DNA of 64,000 nucleotides from JANXVY01 sp034408685 (GTDB lineage Bacteria > Pseudomonadota > Alphaproteobacteria > Rhizobiales > Hyphomicrobiaceae): positions 1 through 64,000 of the forward strand of contig JAWXCP010000039.1 of NCBI GenBank assembly GCA_034408685.1. Reading direction: 5' to 3'. Below are positions 18,437 to 25,986 of this stretch, piece after piece. The notes under the pieces are model-generated. The model did not search any database and had not been told where the DNA came from. It saw only the letters and a program-made list of their open reading frames with translations. The position numbers and the translations under genes were made by a program. Numbering within the stretch: the first letter of the stretch is position 1; each line of letters opens with the position of its first letter.

Positions 18437-19694
18437 GCAATCCGATCGGTATTCTTTGTTCACCCTGTTGAGGGAGGGGCTGCGCGGACACACGGGTTGG
18501 CGTCCGGCGTGGCGCGACGCCGCCCCACAACCAGCCTACGATATTGTGATCGTCGGCGGTGGAGGCCACGGCCTGGCAACCGCTTACTATCTCGCCAAAA
18601 CGTACAACCGAATCAAGATTGCCGTGGTCGAGAAAGGCTGGATCGGTGGCGGCAATGTCGGCCGAAACACCACGATCATTCGCTCTAATTACCTGCTGCC
18701 CGCCAACATTCCATTCTACGAAACGTCGCTCAAGCTGTGGGAAGGACTAGAACAAGACCTCAACTACAATGCGATGATCAGCCAGCGCGGCGTCGTGAAC
18801 CTCTACCACTCCGATGCCCAGCGAGACGCTTACGTCAGGCGCGGCAATGCCATCCTCATGCATGGCGCTGACGCTGAGCTCCTCGACGAGGCTGGCGTTC
18901 GCCGGATGCTGCCGTTTCTCGATTTCGACGGCGCGCGGTTTCCGATCACGGGCGCCTTGCTCCAGCGGCGAGGTGGGACCGTTCGGCACGATGCGGTCGC
19001 ATGGGGCTACGCGCGCGCCGCCGATCGGCTCGGGGTCGACATCATACAAAATTGCGAAGTCACCGGTTTTCGGATCGAGGACGGCAAGGTCACGGGCCTC
19101 GATACCACGCGCGGACATATTGGAGCGGCCAAGGTCGGGCTGGCGTGTGCAGGGCGCACATCGCAGGTTGCGGCCATGGCGGGGCTTCGACTGCCGATCG
19201 AAAGCCACGCGTTGCAAGCCTTCGTCAGCGAAGCAATCAAACCGTTTATCGATACGGTCGTCACGTTTGGGGCCGGCCATTTCTATATCAGTCAGTCCGA
19301 CAAAGGCGGGCTTGTGTTCGGTGGCGATATAGAAGGCTACAATAGTTACGCTTCACGTGGCAATCTGCCCGTGATCGAGGACGTATGCGAATGCGGTATG
19401 GCATTGATACCAAGTCTCGGTCGGCTGCGAATCGTGCGGCACTGGGGCGGCATCATGGATATGACCATGGACGGCAGCCCGATTATCGATCGCACACCCG
19501 TCGAAGGCCTCTATCTCAATGGCGGGTGGTGCTACGGCGGCTTCAAGGCTACCCCGGCATCGGGACTTTGCTTTGCCCACCTGATCGCAACCGGCGAGCC
19601 GCACGCTGTCGCAAGCGCCTACCGGCTCGATCGCTTTGCAACTGGTCATCTGATCGACGAAAAAGGAATGGGGCCGCACCCGCAGCTCCATTAG
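18429..19694 (+). CDS. mgdA: N-methylglutamate dehydrogenase subunit A (SoxB-like)
   Basis: 421 residues, related to the beta subunit of heterotetrameric sarcosine oxidase. A dinucleotide-binding fold opens it (YDIVIVGGGGHGLATAYYLA, residues 37-56), followed by GGGNVGRNTTIIRSNY, where flavin contacts usually lie. The C-terminal NGGWCYGGFKATPASG closes the FAD site. It carries the flavin oxidising the N-methyl group of N-methylglutamate. ATG 18429 overlaps the gmaS stop (ATGTTTGA). A stand-alone sarcosine oxidase is the alternative reading, but linkage to gmaS and mgsABC favours MgdA. Confidence 0.87.
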   Translation: MFEQSDRYSLFTLLREGLRGHTGWRPAWRDAAPQPAYDIVIVGGGGHGLATAYYLAKTYNRIKIAVVEKGWIGGGNVGRNTTIIRSNYLLPANIPFYETSLKLWEGLEQDLNYNAMISQRGVVNLYHSDAQRDAYVRRGNAILMHGADAELLDEAGVRRMLPFLDFDGARFPITGALLQRRGGTVRHDAVAWGYARAADRLGVDIIQNCEVTGFRIEDGKVTGLDTTRGHIGAAKVGLACAGRTSQVAAMAGLRLPIESHALQAFVSEAIKPFIDTVVTFGAGHFYISQSDKGGLVFGGDIEGYNSYASRGNLPVIEDVCECGMALIPSLGRLRIVRHWGGIMDMTMDGSPIIDRTPVEGLYLNGGWCYGGFKATPASGLCFAHLIATGEPHAVASAYRLDRFATGHLIDEKGMGPHPQLH

Positions 19695-19703
19695 TGACCC
19701 ATC

Positions 19704-20012
19704 ATGCGCATTCCGTGTACTTACTGCGGCAATCGACAATTGGACGAATTCACGTACTTCGGGGACGCGACCGTGCGTCGACCCGATTCCGAGGCGGCCG
19801 ATGCCCTGCCAGCGTTCGTCTCGTACGTTTATGATCGCACCAACCCGACCGGCCCACACCGTGAACTCTGGTACCATGGCCTAGGCTGCCGCCAATGGCT
19901 CGTTGTCACACGCGATATCACCACGCACGAAGTGTTAGGCGCGCAACCTGCCCGCGATGTTGCGAGCCGATCCGCGGTGAGCGCTAAGCCAGCAGAGGCT
20001 CCTGCGTCATGA
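19704..20012 (+). CDS. mgdB: N-methylglutamate dehydrogenase subunit B (SoxD-like)
   Basis: 102 residues, the small zinc-binding subunit of sarcosine-oxidase-type enzymes. The Cys5-x2-Cys8 pair (PCTYCGN) and the His/Cys pair in WYHGLGCRQWL give the expected four zinc ligands. It starts nine bases after the mgdA stop and overlaps mgdC by four bases (ATGA). It is structural and has no catalytic residue of its own. Confidence 0.87.
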   Translation: MRIPCTYCGNRQLDEFTYFGDATVRRPDSEAADALPAFVSYVYDRTNPTGPHRELWYHGLGCRQWLVVTRDITTHEVLGAQPARDVASRSAVSAKPAEAPAS

Positions 20013-22987
20013 CCAGCCTCAGACGACCAACCGGCGGCGATATCGACCGCCAGACGACGTTGCGTTTCACGTTCGACGGCACGGAATACGCTGGCCACCC
20101 AGGCGATACGTTAGCGTCGGCCTTGCTGGCAAACGGCGTGAAGCTTGTCGGCCGCTCGTTCAAATATCACCGCCCGCGCGGCGTCCTGACGGCCGGTTCT
20201 GAGGAACCCAACGCGCTTGTGGAATTGCGTCTCGGATCAGCCCGAGAACCAAACACACGTGCAACCGTCGTTGAACTTTATGACGGCCTCGACGCCCGAA
20301 GCCAGAACCGCTGGCCATCGCTCAAATACGACGCTCTTGCGATCAACTCGCTCGCGGCTCCGATGCTGGTTGCCGGTTTCTACTATAAAACCTTCATGTG
20401 GCCGGCCGCGTTCTGGGAGCGCGTCTACGAGCCGCTGATCCGCCGGGCTGCAGGTATGGGGCGGGCTGCCACGGAACCTGATCCTGACAGCTATGAGAAA
20501 GTTTCGGCTCACTGCGACGTGCTCATCGTCGGTGGCGGACCGGCGGGATTGAGCGCAGCGCTTGCCGCAGCCCGATCGGGCGCACGTGTGATCCTCGCCG
20601 ACGAGGGGTTTCGGCTGGGCGGCCAGTCGGTGGCCAGTTCTGCCGCACTCGATAATGGTTCCGTGAGCGACTGGATCGCTCGCGCTGAAGCTGAGCTGCA
20701 CGCATTGCCGAATAATCGGGTCTTGAAGCGAACTACCGTCTTCGGTGTCTACGACAGCGCAACCTACGGCGCCGTTGAACGCGTCAGTGATCACCTGCCG
20801 ACGCGGATGCCCGGTCACCCGCGACAACGATTGTGGAGGATCGTGGCGCGCCAAACGGTTCTCGCCTCCGGCGCAACCGAGCGCCCTATCGCGTTCGGCA
20901 ACAATGACCTGCCAGGCGTGATGCTTGCCTCAGCGGTCAAAACCTACGTCGACCGGTTTGCCGTGCAAATCGGACAACAAGCGGTTGTTTTCACCAACAA
21001 CAGCAGTGCGGCCTCGACCATCGCCGCGCTGCATCGCGGCGGCGTCTCGATCGCAGCTATCGTCGATGCGCGACTGCAGCCCGACGCCAGCATCACGGCA
21101 TCCGCACAAGCTGCGGGCGCGCCGCTCCTCGCCGGTGCGGAGGTGATCGACGCTCACGGCGGCTACGAACTCCGCGCGATCACGGTTCGTAGCCGTGAGG
21201 GTCGCTATCAAACCATGAACATCGACTGCGATCTGCTGGCCGTATCGGGTGGCTGGAACCCGAACCTTCAACTCACAACCCATCTTGGCGGGCGGCCGAT
21301 CTGGAACGACACCATCGCGGCATTTGTCCCCGACAAACTGCCACCGGGTATCTTGGTCGCTGGCGGTGCCGCGGGGCGCTATGATCTCACCGACGCCGTC
21401 GCCGATGGCCAACGCGCCGGTGCCCGGTCAGCAGAACTCTGCGGGTTAACAGCCGCGCTGCCAATCGACATCGATTCCGCGAACAACTATGCGATCGAGC
21501 CATTGTGGCGGGTCACAGGCGGCAAAGGTAAGGCCTTTGTCGATTTCCAGAACGACGTCACCGCCAAGGACATCGAAATCGCAAATCGCGAAGGCTTCAG
21601 TGCCGTCGAGCATCTGAAGCGCTACACCACGCTTGGGATGGCAACCGACCAGGGCAAGACGTCGGGCGTCGTCGGCATGGGCATCCTGGCCGAACACAGC
21701 GGCCGCACACTCGCCGAAACGGGCGTCACCGTCATGCGTCCGCCGTACACGCCGGTGGCTATCGGCGCGCTCGCCGGCCACCACCGCGGCCCCGACTTCA
21801 AGCCGAAGCGCTTGCCGCCATCTTACGCCTGGGCTAGCGAACAGGGCGCCGTGTTCGTCGAAACCGGACTGTGGATGCGGCCCCAATACTTTCCAAAGCC
21901 CGGCGACAAAGACTGGCTGGATGCCGCCGTCCGCGAGGTGGCCGGGGTGCGCTCCGCTGTCGGCGTTTGCGACGTTTCGACTTTGGGCAAGATCGACATC
22001 CAGGGTGCGGACGCGGCGAAGTTTCTCGACGGCGTTTATGCAAATACGTTTTCAACGCTGCCCATCGGCCGCGCCCGTTACGGGATCATGCTGCGTGAAG
22101 ACGGCTTCGTACTCGACGACGGCACGACGGCGCGCTTTGGGCCTCATCATTTCGTGATGACGACAACCACCGCCAATGCAGCCCGTGTGATGATGCACCT
22201 CGAATACTGCCATCAGTGGCTGTGGCCGCAGCTCGATGTCCGCATGGTGGCTGTCTCCGACCAATGGGCGCAGTATGCAGTCGCTGGTCCGCGTTCGCGA
22301 GAGCTGTTGGAGCGGATCGCCGATCCCGGCATTGACCTCTCGAATGCGGCGTTCTCTTACATGTCGGCTGCAGAAATCAGCATTTGCAGCGGCCTTACGG
22401 CCCGCCTCTTTCGATTGTCGTTCAGCGGTGAACTCGCTTACGAGATCGCTGTTCCAGCGCGCTACGGCGATGACTTGATGCGCAGATTGATAAGCGCTGG
22501 AGCGACGCTGGGCGTCATGCCGTATGGGTCCGAAGCACTCGGTATCATGCGGATTGAAAAGGGGCATGCGGCGGGCGCCGAGCTCAACGGAACAACCACG
22601 GCGTCCGATCTCGGGCTCGGTGCGCTCGTCTCGACTAAGAAAGACTGCATCGGCCGCGTGCTGTCAGGCCGCCCGGCGCTGGTAGCGCCGGATCGCCCGG
22701 TTCTGGTTGGCATCAAGCCGGACGACCCGTCCGAGCGATTGCGAGGTGGCGCCCATATGGTGCGGGTTGGAACCGCCGTCACAGCGGCCAATGACGAAGG
22801 TTACGTCACGTCGACCGCCTATTCGCCGACGCTGGGCCATTGGATCGGACTTGCTTTCCTAAAGAGCGGCCGCGACCGCCATGGCGAAAAGGTAATGGCC
22901 GCCAGCCCCATCCACGGCGAGAGCGTTACGGTCGAGGTCGTGCCGCCGGTCTTTGTCGACCCTCAAGGAGCCAGATTGCGTGGATAA
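20009..22987 (+). CDS. mgdC: N-methylglutamate dehydrogenase subunit C (SoxA-like)
   Basis: 992 residues, the usual length of sarcosine oxidase alpha subunits. Residues 15-95 form the 2Fe-2S-like fold without its cysteines (DTLASALLANGVKLVGRSFK). Residues 165-540 form the NAD-binding domain (CDVLIVGGGPAGLSAALAAA, then LASGATERPIAFGNNDLPG). Residues 600-990 form a GcvT-like aminomethyltransferase domain (GVCDVSTLGKIDIQGADAA, then RIEKGHAAGAELNGTTTASD). The last domain would capture the released one-carbon unit on tetrahydrofolate, giving methylene-tetrahydrofolate. It overlaps both neighbours, consistent with one operon. Confidence 0.9.
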   Translation: MTSLRRPTGGDIDRQTTLRFTFDGTEYAGHPGDTLASALLANGVKLVGRSFKYHRPRGVLTAGSEEPNALVELRLGSAREPNTRATVVELYDGLDARSQNRWPSLKYDALAINSLAAPMLVAGFYYKTFMWPAAFWERVYEPLIRRAAGMGRAATEPDPDSYEKVSAHCDVLIVGGGPAGLSAALAAARSGARVILADEGFRLGGQSVASSAALDNGSVSDWIARAEAELHALPNNRVLKRTTVFGVYDSATYGAVERVSDHLPTRMPGHPRQRLWRIVARQTVLASGATERPIAFGNNDLPGVMLASAVKTYVDRFAVQIGQQAVVFTNNSSAASTIAALHRGGVSIAAIVDARLQPDASITASAQAAGAPLLAGAEVIDAHGGYELRAITVRSREGRYQTMNIDCDLLAVSGGWNPNLQLTTHLGGRPIWNDTIAAFVPDKLPPGILVAGGAAGRYDLTDAVADGQRAGARSAELCGLTAALPIDIDSANNYAIEPLWRVTGGKGKAFVDFQNDVTAKDIEIANREGFSAVEHLKRYTTLGMATDQGKTSGVVGMGILAEHSGRTLAETGVTVMRPPYTPVAIGALAGHHRGPDFKPKRLPPSYAWASEQGAVFVETGLWMRPQYFPKPGDKDWLDAAVREVAGVRSAVGVCDVSTLGKIDIQGADAAKFLDGVYANTFSTLPIGRARYGIMLREDGFVLDDGTTARFGPHHFVMTTTTANAARVMMHLEYCHQWLWPQLDVRMVAVSDQWAQYAVAGPRSRELLERIADPGIDLSNAAFSYMSAAEISICSGLTARLFRLSFSGELAYEIAVPARYGDDLMRRLISAGATLGVMPYGSEALGIMRIEKGHAAGAELNGTTTASDLGLGALVSTKKDCIGRVLSGRPALVAPDRPVLVGIKPDDPSERLRGGAHMVRVGTAVTAANDEGYVTSTAYSPTLGHWIGLAFLKSGRDRHGEKVMAASPIHGESVTVEVVPPVFVDPQGARLRG

Positions 22988-23522
22988 TAGCACACTGGTC
23001 GCGCGCCCAGCGGTTGACGCAGCACGAGCGACGAAAAAAGTCGCGACATTGCCCGACCGCGCCATCGTTCAAATCGTTTGCGCGCCCGAATGCTGCTCTG
23101 ACCTTCGCGGTCGAATATCGGCTAGCTTTGGTTGCGACCTCCCACAAAAACCAAGCCTCGTAGCAGGCAACGGCTTCGAGTTTGCTTGGACTGGTCCAGG
23201 CCGATGGATGGCCATCGGAGATGGCGCGCCAGAAACCTGCATGGCACAGCTTTCAACGGCGCTGGCGGATACGGCCTCACGCGTCGACGTATCCGATGCC
23301 TACGCGACGTTTCGCCTGAACGGACCCGACGCAACGGGAGCTCTGATGAAGCTCGTTCCGATCGATCTTGAACCGTCAGCGTTCCCATCCAGCGCTGTCG
23401 CACTCACCCATATTGCTCACGTTGCCGTCATCATTATGAAGCGAGGCCCCGGGCCGGTCTTCGACGTTTTGATCCCCCGCTCGTTCGCTGCGACCATAGT
23501 CGGTTGGATCGAACACGCCTGA
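22980..23522 (+). CDS. mgdD: N-methylglutamate dehydrogenase subunit D (SoxG-like)
   Basis: 180 residues of the gamma subunit of sarcosine-oxidase-type enzymes (GcvT-like fold: FEFAWTGPGRWMAIGDG, then SRVDVSDAYATFRLNGPDA). I chose a GTG start at 22980 because AAGGAG lies at 22965-22970, nine bases upstream, and it overlaps the mgdC stop by eight bases; an in-frame TTG at 22953 lacks such a site. It packs with MgdA around the flavin. It is the last gene of the operon; only 33 bases separate it from the converging blh gene. Confidence 0.83.
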   Translation: MDNSTLVARPAVDAARATKKVATLPDRAIVQIVCAPECCSDLRGRISASFGCDLPQKPSLVAGNGFEFAWTGPGRWMAIGDGAPETCMAQLSTALADTASRVDVSDAYATFRLNGPDATGALMKLVPIDLEPSAFPSSAVALTHIAHVAVIIMKRGPGPVFDVLIPRSFAATIVGWIEHA

Positions 23523-23555
23523 ATATATCGGTGCAGAGTGTCAGAGCGGTGGGCA

Positions 23556-24503
23556 TCATTCGGGCGGTGTCTGGTCGTCAGGCGACCCCGACATCTCGAC
23601 AACGACGATGTGCGGGACGGTCAAGGCACCGAGCGCCATGAAGATCGCCCCGATCAAGGCTGGCCCGGGCGGCAGTGTCGACAACGCGAACGCGCCCACA
23701 AGCGTCCCCATAATGGCCAAAGGGGCGTAAGGAAATGCGGCGCGGAAAAACTCATTGGCAGTTTGAGATCGAAGCAGGTGCCGCGTTTCGATCATGTGGC
23801 GTATGGAATGCAGCCCACAGAAGTAGATGAGAAAAAACATCATTGGGGGCGTCAGCCATGCGAGCCCCAGAACCACGGCTATTTCGGCAGCAGCCCATGG
23901 CCTTTGACGTGCGTGCAGCGCAACCACGACGGCACTTGCCTGTAGCAATGGCACGGCCGTTGTCGCCATAACCAGCCCAACTGCGTTTGCGATTGCGTCC
24001 GGCGCCAGCCACGAGAAAATCTCGACGACCTCTGCGCGGAAAAGTCCCGCAGGCGCCGTGATCATCGCGGCGGCAACGATCAGCCGGGGCGCCAAGTTCA
24101 AGTCGCGGTGCCAATCGCCCGAAAAATGATAGATCGACATCAAGAGAAAAACCGGAAGCGCGATGGCGGGCGCAACGAGCCAGAGGGTAAAGAAACCTGC
24201 CGCCAGGGCGATGTAACGAAGCAGCATCTCTGGGATGCCTCGCCCGCCACGATGGCCGCTTTTTGCCGTCCAAACGGCAACATCGAAAGCACCATGCGGA
24301 ACGCCAAGTAGAAGAATGAGAAATCCGGTTATAACTGGATAATCAAGAGGATTGAAAATATTTCCACGCAAGGCGAAGATCAAGATAATTAGCGTTGCAA
24401 GGACAAATGCGGCACGGTGCTCGCAATACGCTTGTGGCCTTAATTCATCGTCGCGCCCGAGTTCTTTGGACGTTTCGCAAGATAACGCTGTAACATTGGT
24501 CAT
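23556..24503 (-). CDS. blh: Beta-carotene 15,15'-dioxygenase, Brp/Blh family
   Basis: 315-residue integral membrane protein with eight or more hydrophobic helices. The conserved histidines of the family are all visible: GVPHGAFD (H70), IYHFSGDW (H126), FCGLHSIRHMIETRH (H232, H236, H242) and TVPHIVVVE (H298); these bind the catalytic iron. It cleaves beta-carotene to two retinals, the chromophore of the rhodopsin encoded directly upstream. ATG 24503 is preferred; a longer frame to 24836 overlaps the rhodopsin gene and has no family similarity. The gap after the rhodopsin stop is 101 bases, so the pair is probably one transcript. No carotenoid synthesis (crt) genes are in the window. Confidence 0.88.
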   Translation of the reverse strand: MTNVTALSCETSKELGRDDELRPQAYCEHRAAFVLATLIILIFALRGNIFNPLDYPVITGFLILLLGVPHGAFDVAVWTAKSGHRGGRGIPEMLLRYIALAAGFFTLWLVAPAIALPVFLLMSIYHFSGDWHRDLNLAPRLIVAAAMITAPAGLFRAEVVEIFSWLAPDAIANAVGLVMATTAVPLLQASAVVVALHARQRPWAAAEIAVVLGLAWLTPPMMFFLIYFCGLHSIRHMIETRHLLRSQTANEFFRAAFPYAPLAIMGTLVGAFALSTLPPGPALIGAIFMALGALTVPHIVVVEMSGSPDDQTPPE

Positions 24504-24604
24504 CACGTCGCCCAATTTCGCCAGCAACGGCACACGCGACTGCGGCTCCGGCGTTTTGCTGAAAGCTGATGGCGCCGATTGCGCCACCAGCCGCGTTGAG
24601 CCCC

Positions 24605-25393
24605 CTATAATGCCGGGGTCGGCACGCCAGTACGAGTGGCCACGACCGTGCCGTGTTCTGCTGCCGATTTCCGTACCGCGATAGTATATATGACGACACC
24701 GAAGACGGCCTTCGCCACGATGTCGGCGACCGTATAGCCAATTTCGACTGCGGTTGCCGCCGTGCCGCCCGTAAGTCCGATCATCGGGAAGACGAAGACC
24801 ACCGGATAAAACGACCATGAGATGACGGTCAGCCAACGCGCTGTGTCCACCAGCCCACGGACGTCAGCTGGCTGCTTGGCGATCGCTTCGCCGAGACCAA
24901 CGAACAATTCGTAGACGATCCAAGCAAACGGGATCATGGCCAGTGCCCACCAAACCCAACGGGTCGTCGGATCGCCAGAAATTTCGCCAGGATAACCCAA
25001 GACGACCATTATGGCTGCAAGCAAACCGAGCCGCACGCCTTTCGACCATGTCTCTGAGCGCGACAGACCCATTACCAGAATGAGTTCGACAAGGAGAAGT
25101 GGCACGGTAAGCAACCAATCGACGTATCGATAGGCGTGGTTGAATGCAATGCCAGTAACCGCAATTTGTCCATTCACGACATCATAACTGGCATCCCAGC
25201 TCTGAAGAATTCTGACGTAATGATAAAGTGCGATTGCCGTGACAAGACCTGTAATCGTAATTGCGGTCTTGTATCGATCACTGACTTGTGATCGGCCGAG
25301 CCAAAAGAATAAAGTGGCTGCGCCCATGGTTGCGATTGCGAACGAAAATGCATTATAGACGAGTTCGTATTGAAGTACAGAAACTTCGGCCAT
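24605..25393 (-). CDS. Xanthorhodopsin-like light-driven proton pump
   Basis: 262 residues, seven helices. Start ATG 25393 has an AAGGA site; an upstream in-frame ATG adds 27 non-family residues. Helix C reads RYVDWLLTVPLLLVE: Asp92 (proton acceptor), Thr96 and Glu103 (donor) form the D-T-E signature of outward proton pumps. Lys228 in ADIVAKAVFG carries retinal as a Schiff base, and His58 (YHYVRI) is the usual partner of Asp92. The GYPGEISG block after helix D is xanthorhodopsin-like. Leu100, equivalent to proteorhodopsin 105, predicts green absorption. Trp149 aligns with Gly156 of xanthorhodopsin, which opens the carotenoid-antenna site, so an antenna is not expected. Confidence 0.93.
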   Translation of the reverse strand: MAEVSVLQYELVYNAFSFAIATMGAATLFFWLGRSQVSDRYKTAITITGLVTAIALYHYVRILQSWDASYDVVNGQIAVTGIAFNHAYRYVDWLLTVPLLLVELILVMGLSRSETWSKGVRLGLLAAIMVVLGYPGEISGDPTTRWVWWALAMIPFAWIVYELFVGLGEAIAKQPADVRGLVDTARWLTVISWSFYPVVFVFPMIGLTGGTAATAVEIGYTVADIVAKAVFGVVIYTIAVRKSAAEHGTVVATRTGVPTPAL

Positions 25394-25986
25394 GCGTGGT
25401 TCCTTACCGCCGCTTTCAACCATCCGGTTGGAGGGTTGTTGTTCTGAAGCCATTGCGCGTCGGACGTGGGGCATCCAGGCTCGGAAACTACCCAGTGATC
25501 CACTTCGGATCGCCGTCTAGACGGGCTGATCGGGTCACCGCGCGAAGGGCCCGCGCGACTTGATCGTAAATCCGGCAATACGCGACGTGAGTAGTTTCCG
25601 AACCTTCTGCCAGTGAACACTGCTGGCCATACGTAGGCGATCATTGAAGCGGCTCGGGGCTACTCCCGACCCGCCGGGCAATAGGCGACCCGCCGGGCAA
25701 GAGCCAACCCGCCGGGCAACAGGCAACTCGGGTGGAATTCTCACGGGGTGTGACCGGTTTCCGGCCGAACAGAAGAGAATGGGCATCTGAAAATCCGCAT
25801 TTTGCAGATTGCGGCCTCCCCGCGCTGCGAAACCGGAACGTGCAAGCCTATCCCGATCATGCCAAGCTTAACCTTGGAACCTTAAACACGCCGACCGATG
25901 AAGTTTCAGACACCGCTCCAGAACGGCGAATTCAGACCATTAGCACCAGCAGATGCCGAACCAGCGAGACCTAGGACGAGTGCCGG
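25394..25986. promoter_or_regulatory. Divergent intergenic region between rhodopsin and signalling fusion
   Basis: 593 bases separate the rhodopsin start from the kinase start on opposite strands, so both promoters must lie here. No gene is seen. It contains three 19-bp tandem repeats near its centre. No clear sigma-70 or EcfG -35/-10 pair could be assigned with confidence by eye. Confidence 0.5.
25668..25724. repeat. Three 19-bp tandem repeats (candidate regulator sites)
   Basis: Units at 25668-25686, 25687-25705 and 25706-25724 share the core ACCCGCCGGGCAA and differ at two to four flanking bases; a degenerate partial fourth follows. The core includes CCCGCCGGG, which is close to self-complementary. 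They lie about 275 bases from the rhodopsin start and 263 bases from the kinase start. The 19-bp period would place sites roughly two helical turns apart. Confidence 0.8.

Noticed and set aside
22953..23522. TTG start for mgdD
   Set aside because: No ribosome binding site in front, while GTG 22980 has AAGGAG at proper spacing.
18429..23522. Heterotetrameric sarcosine oxidase for sarcosine/betaine breakdown
   Set aside because: Subunits alone would fit, but the unbroken linkage to gmaS and mgsABC points to N-methylglutamate dehydrogenase; phylogeny would settle it.
24504..24836. N-terminal extension of blh into the rhodopsin gene
   Set aside because: The extra 111 residues are Arg/Gly-rich and out of frame over conserved rhodopsin helices.
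25668..25724. Possible CRISPR array
   Set aside because: Repeats are only 19 bp, directly abutting with no spacers, and there are no cas genes.
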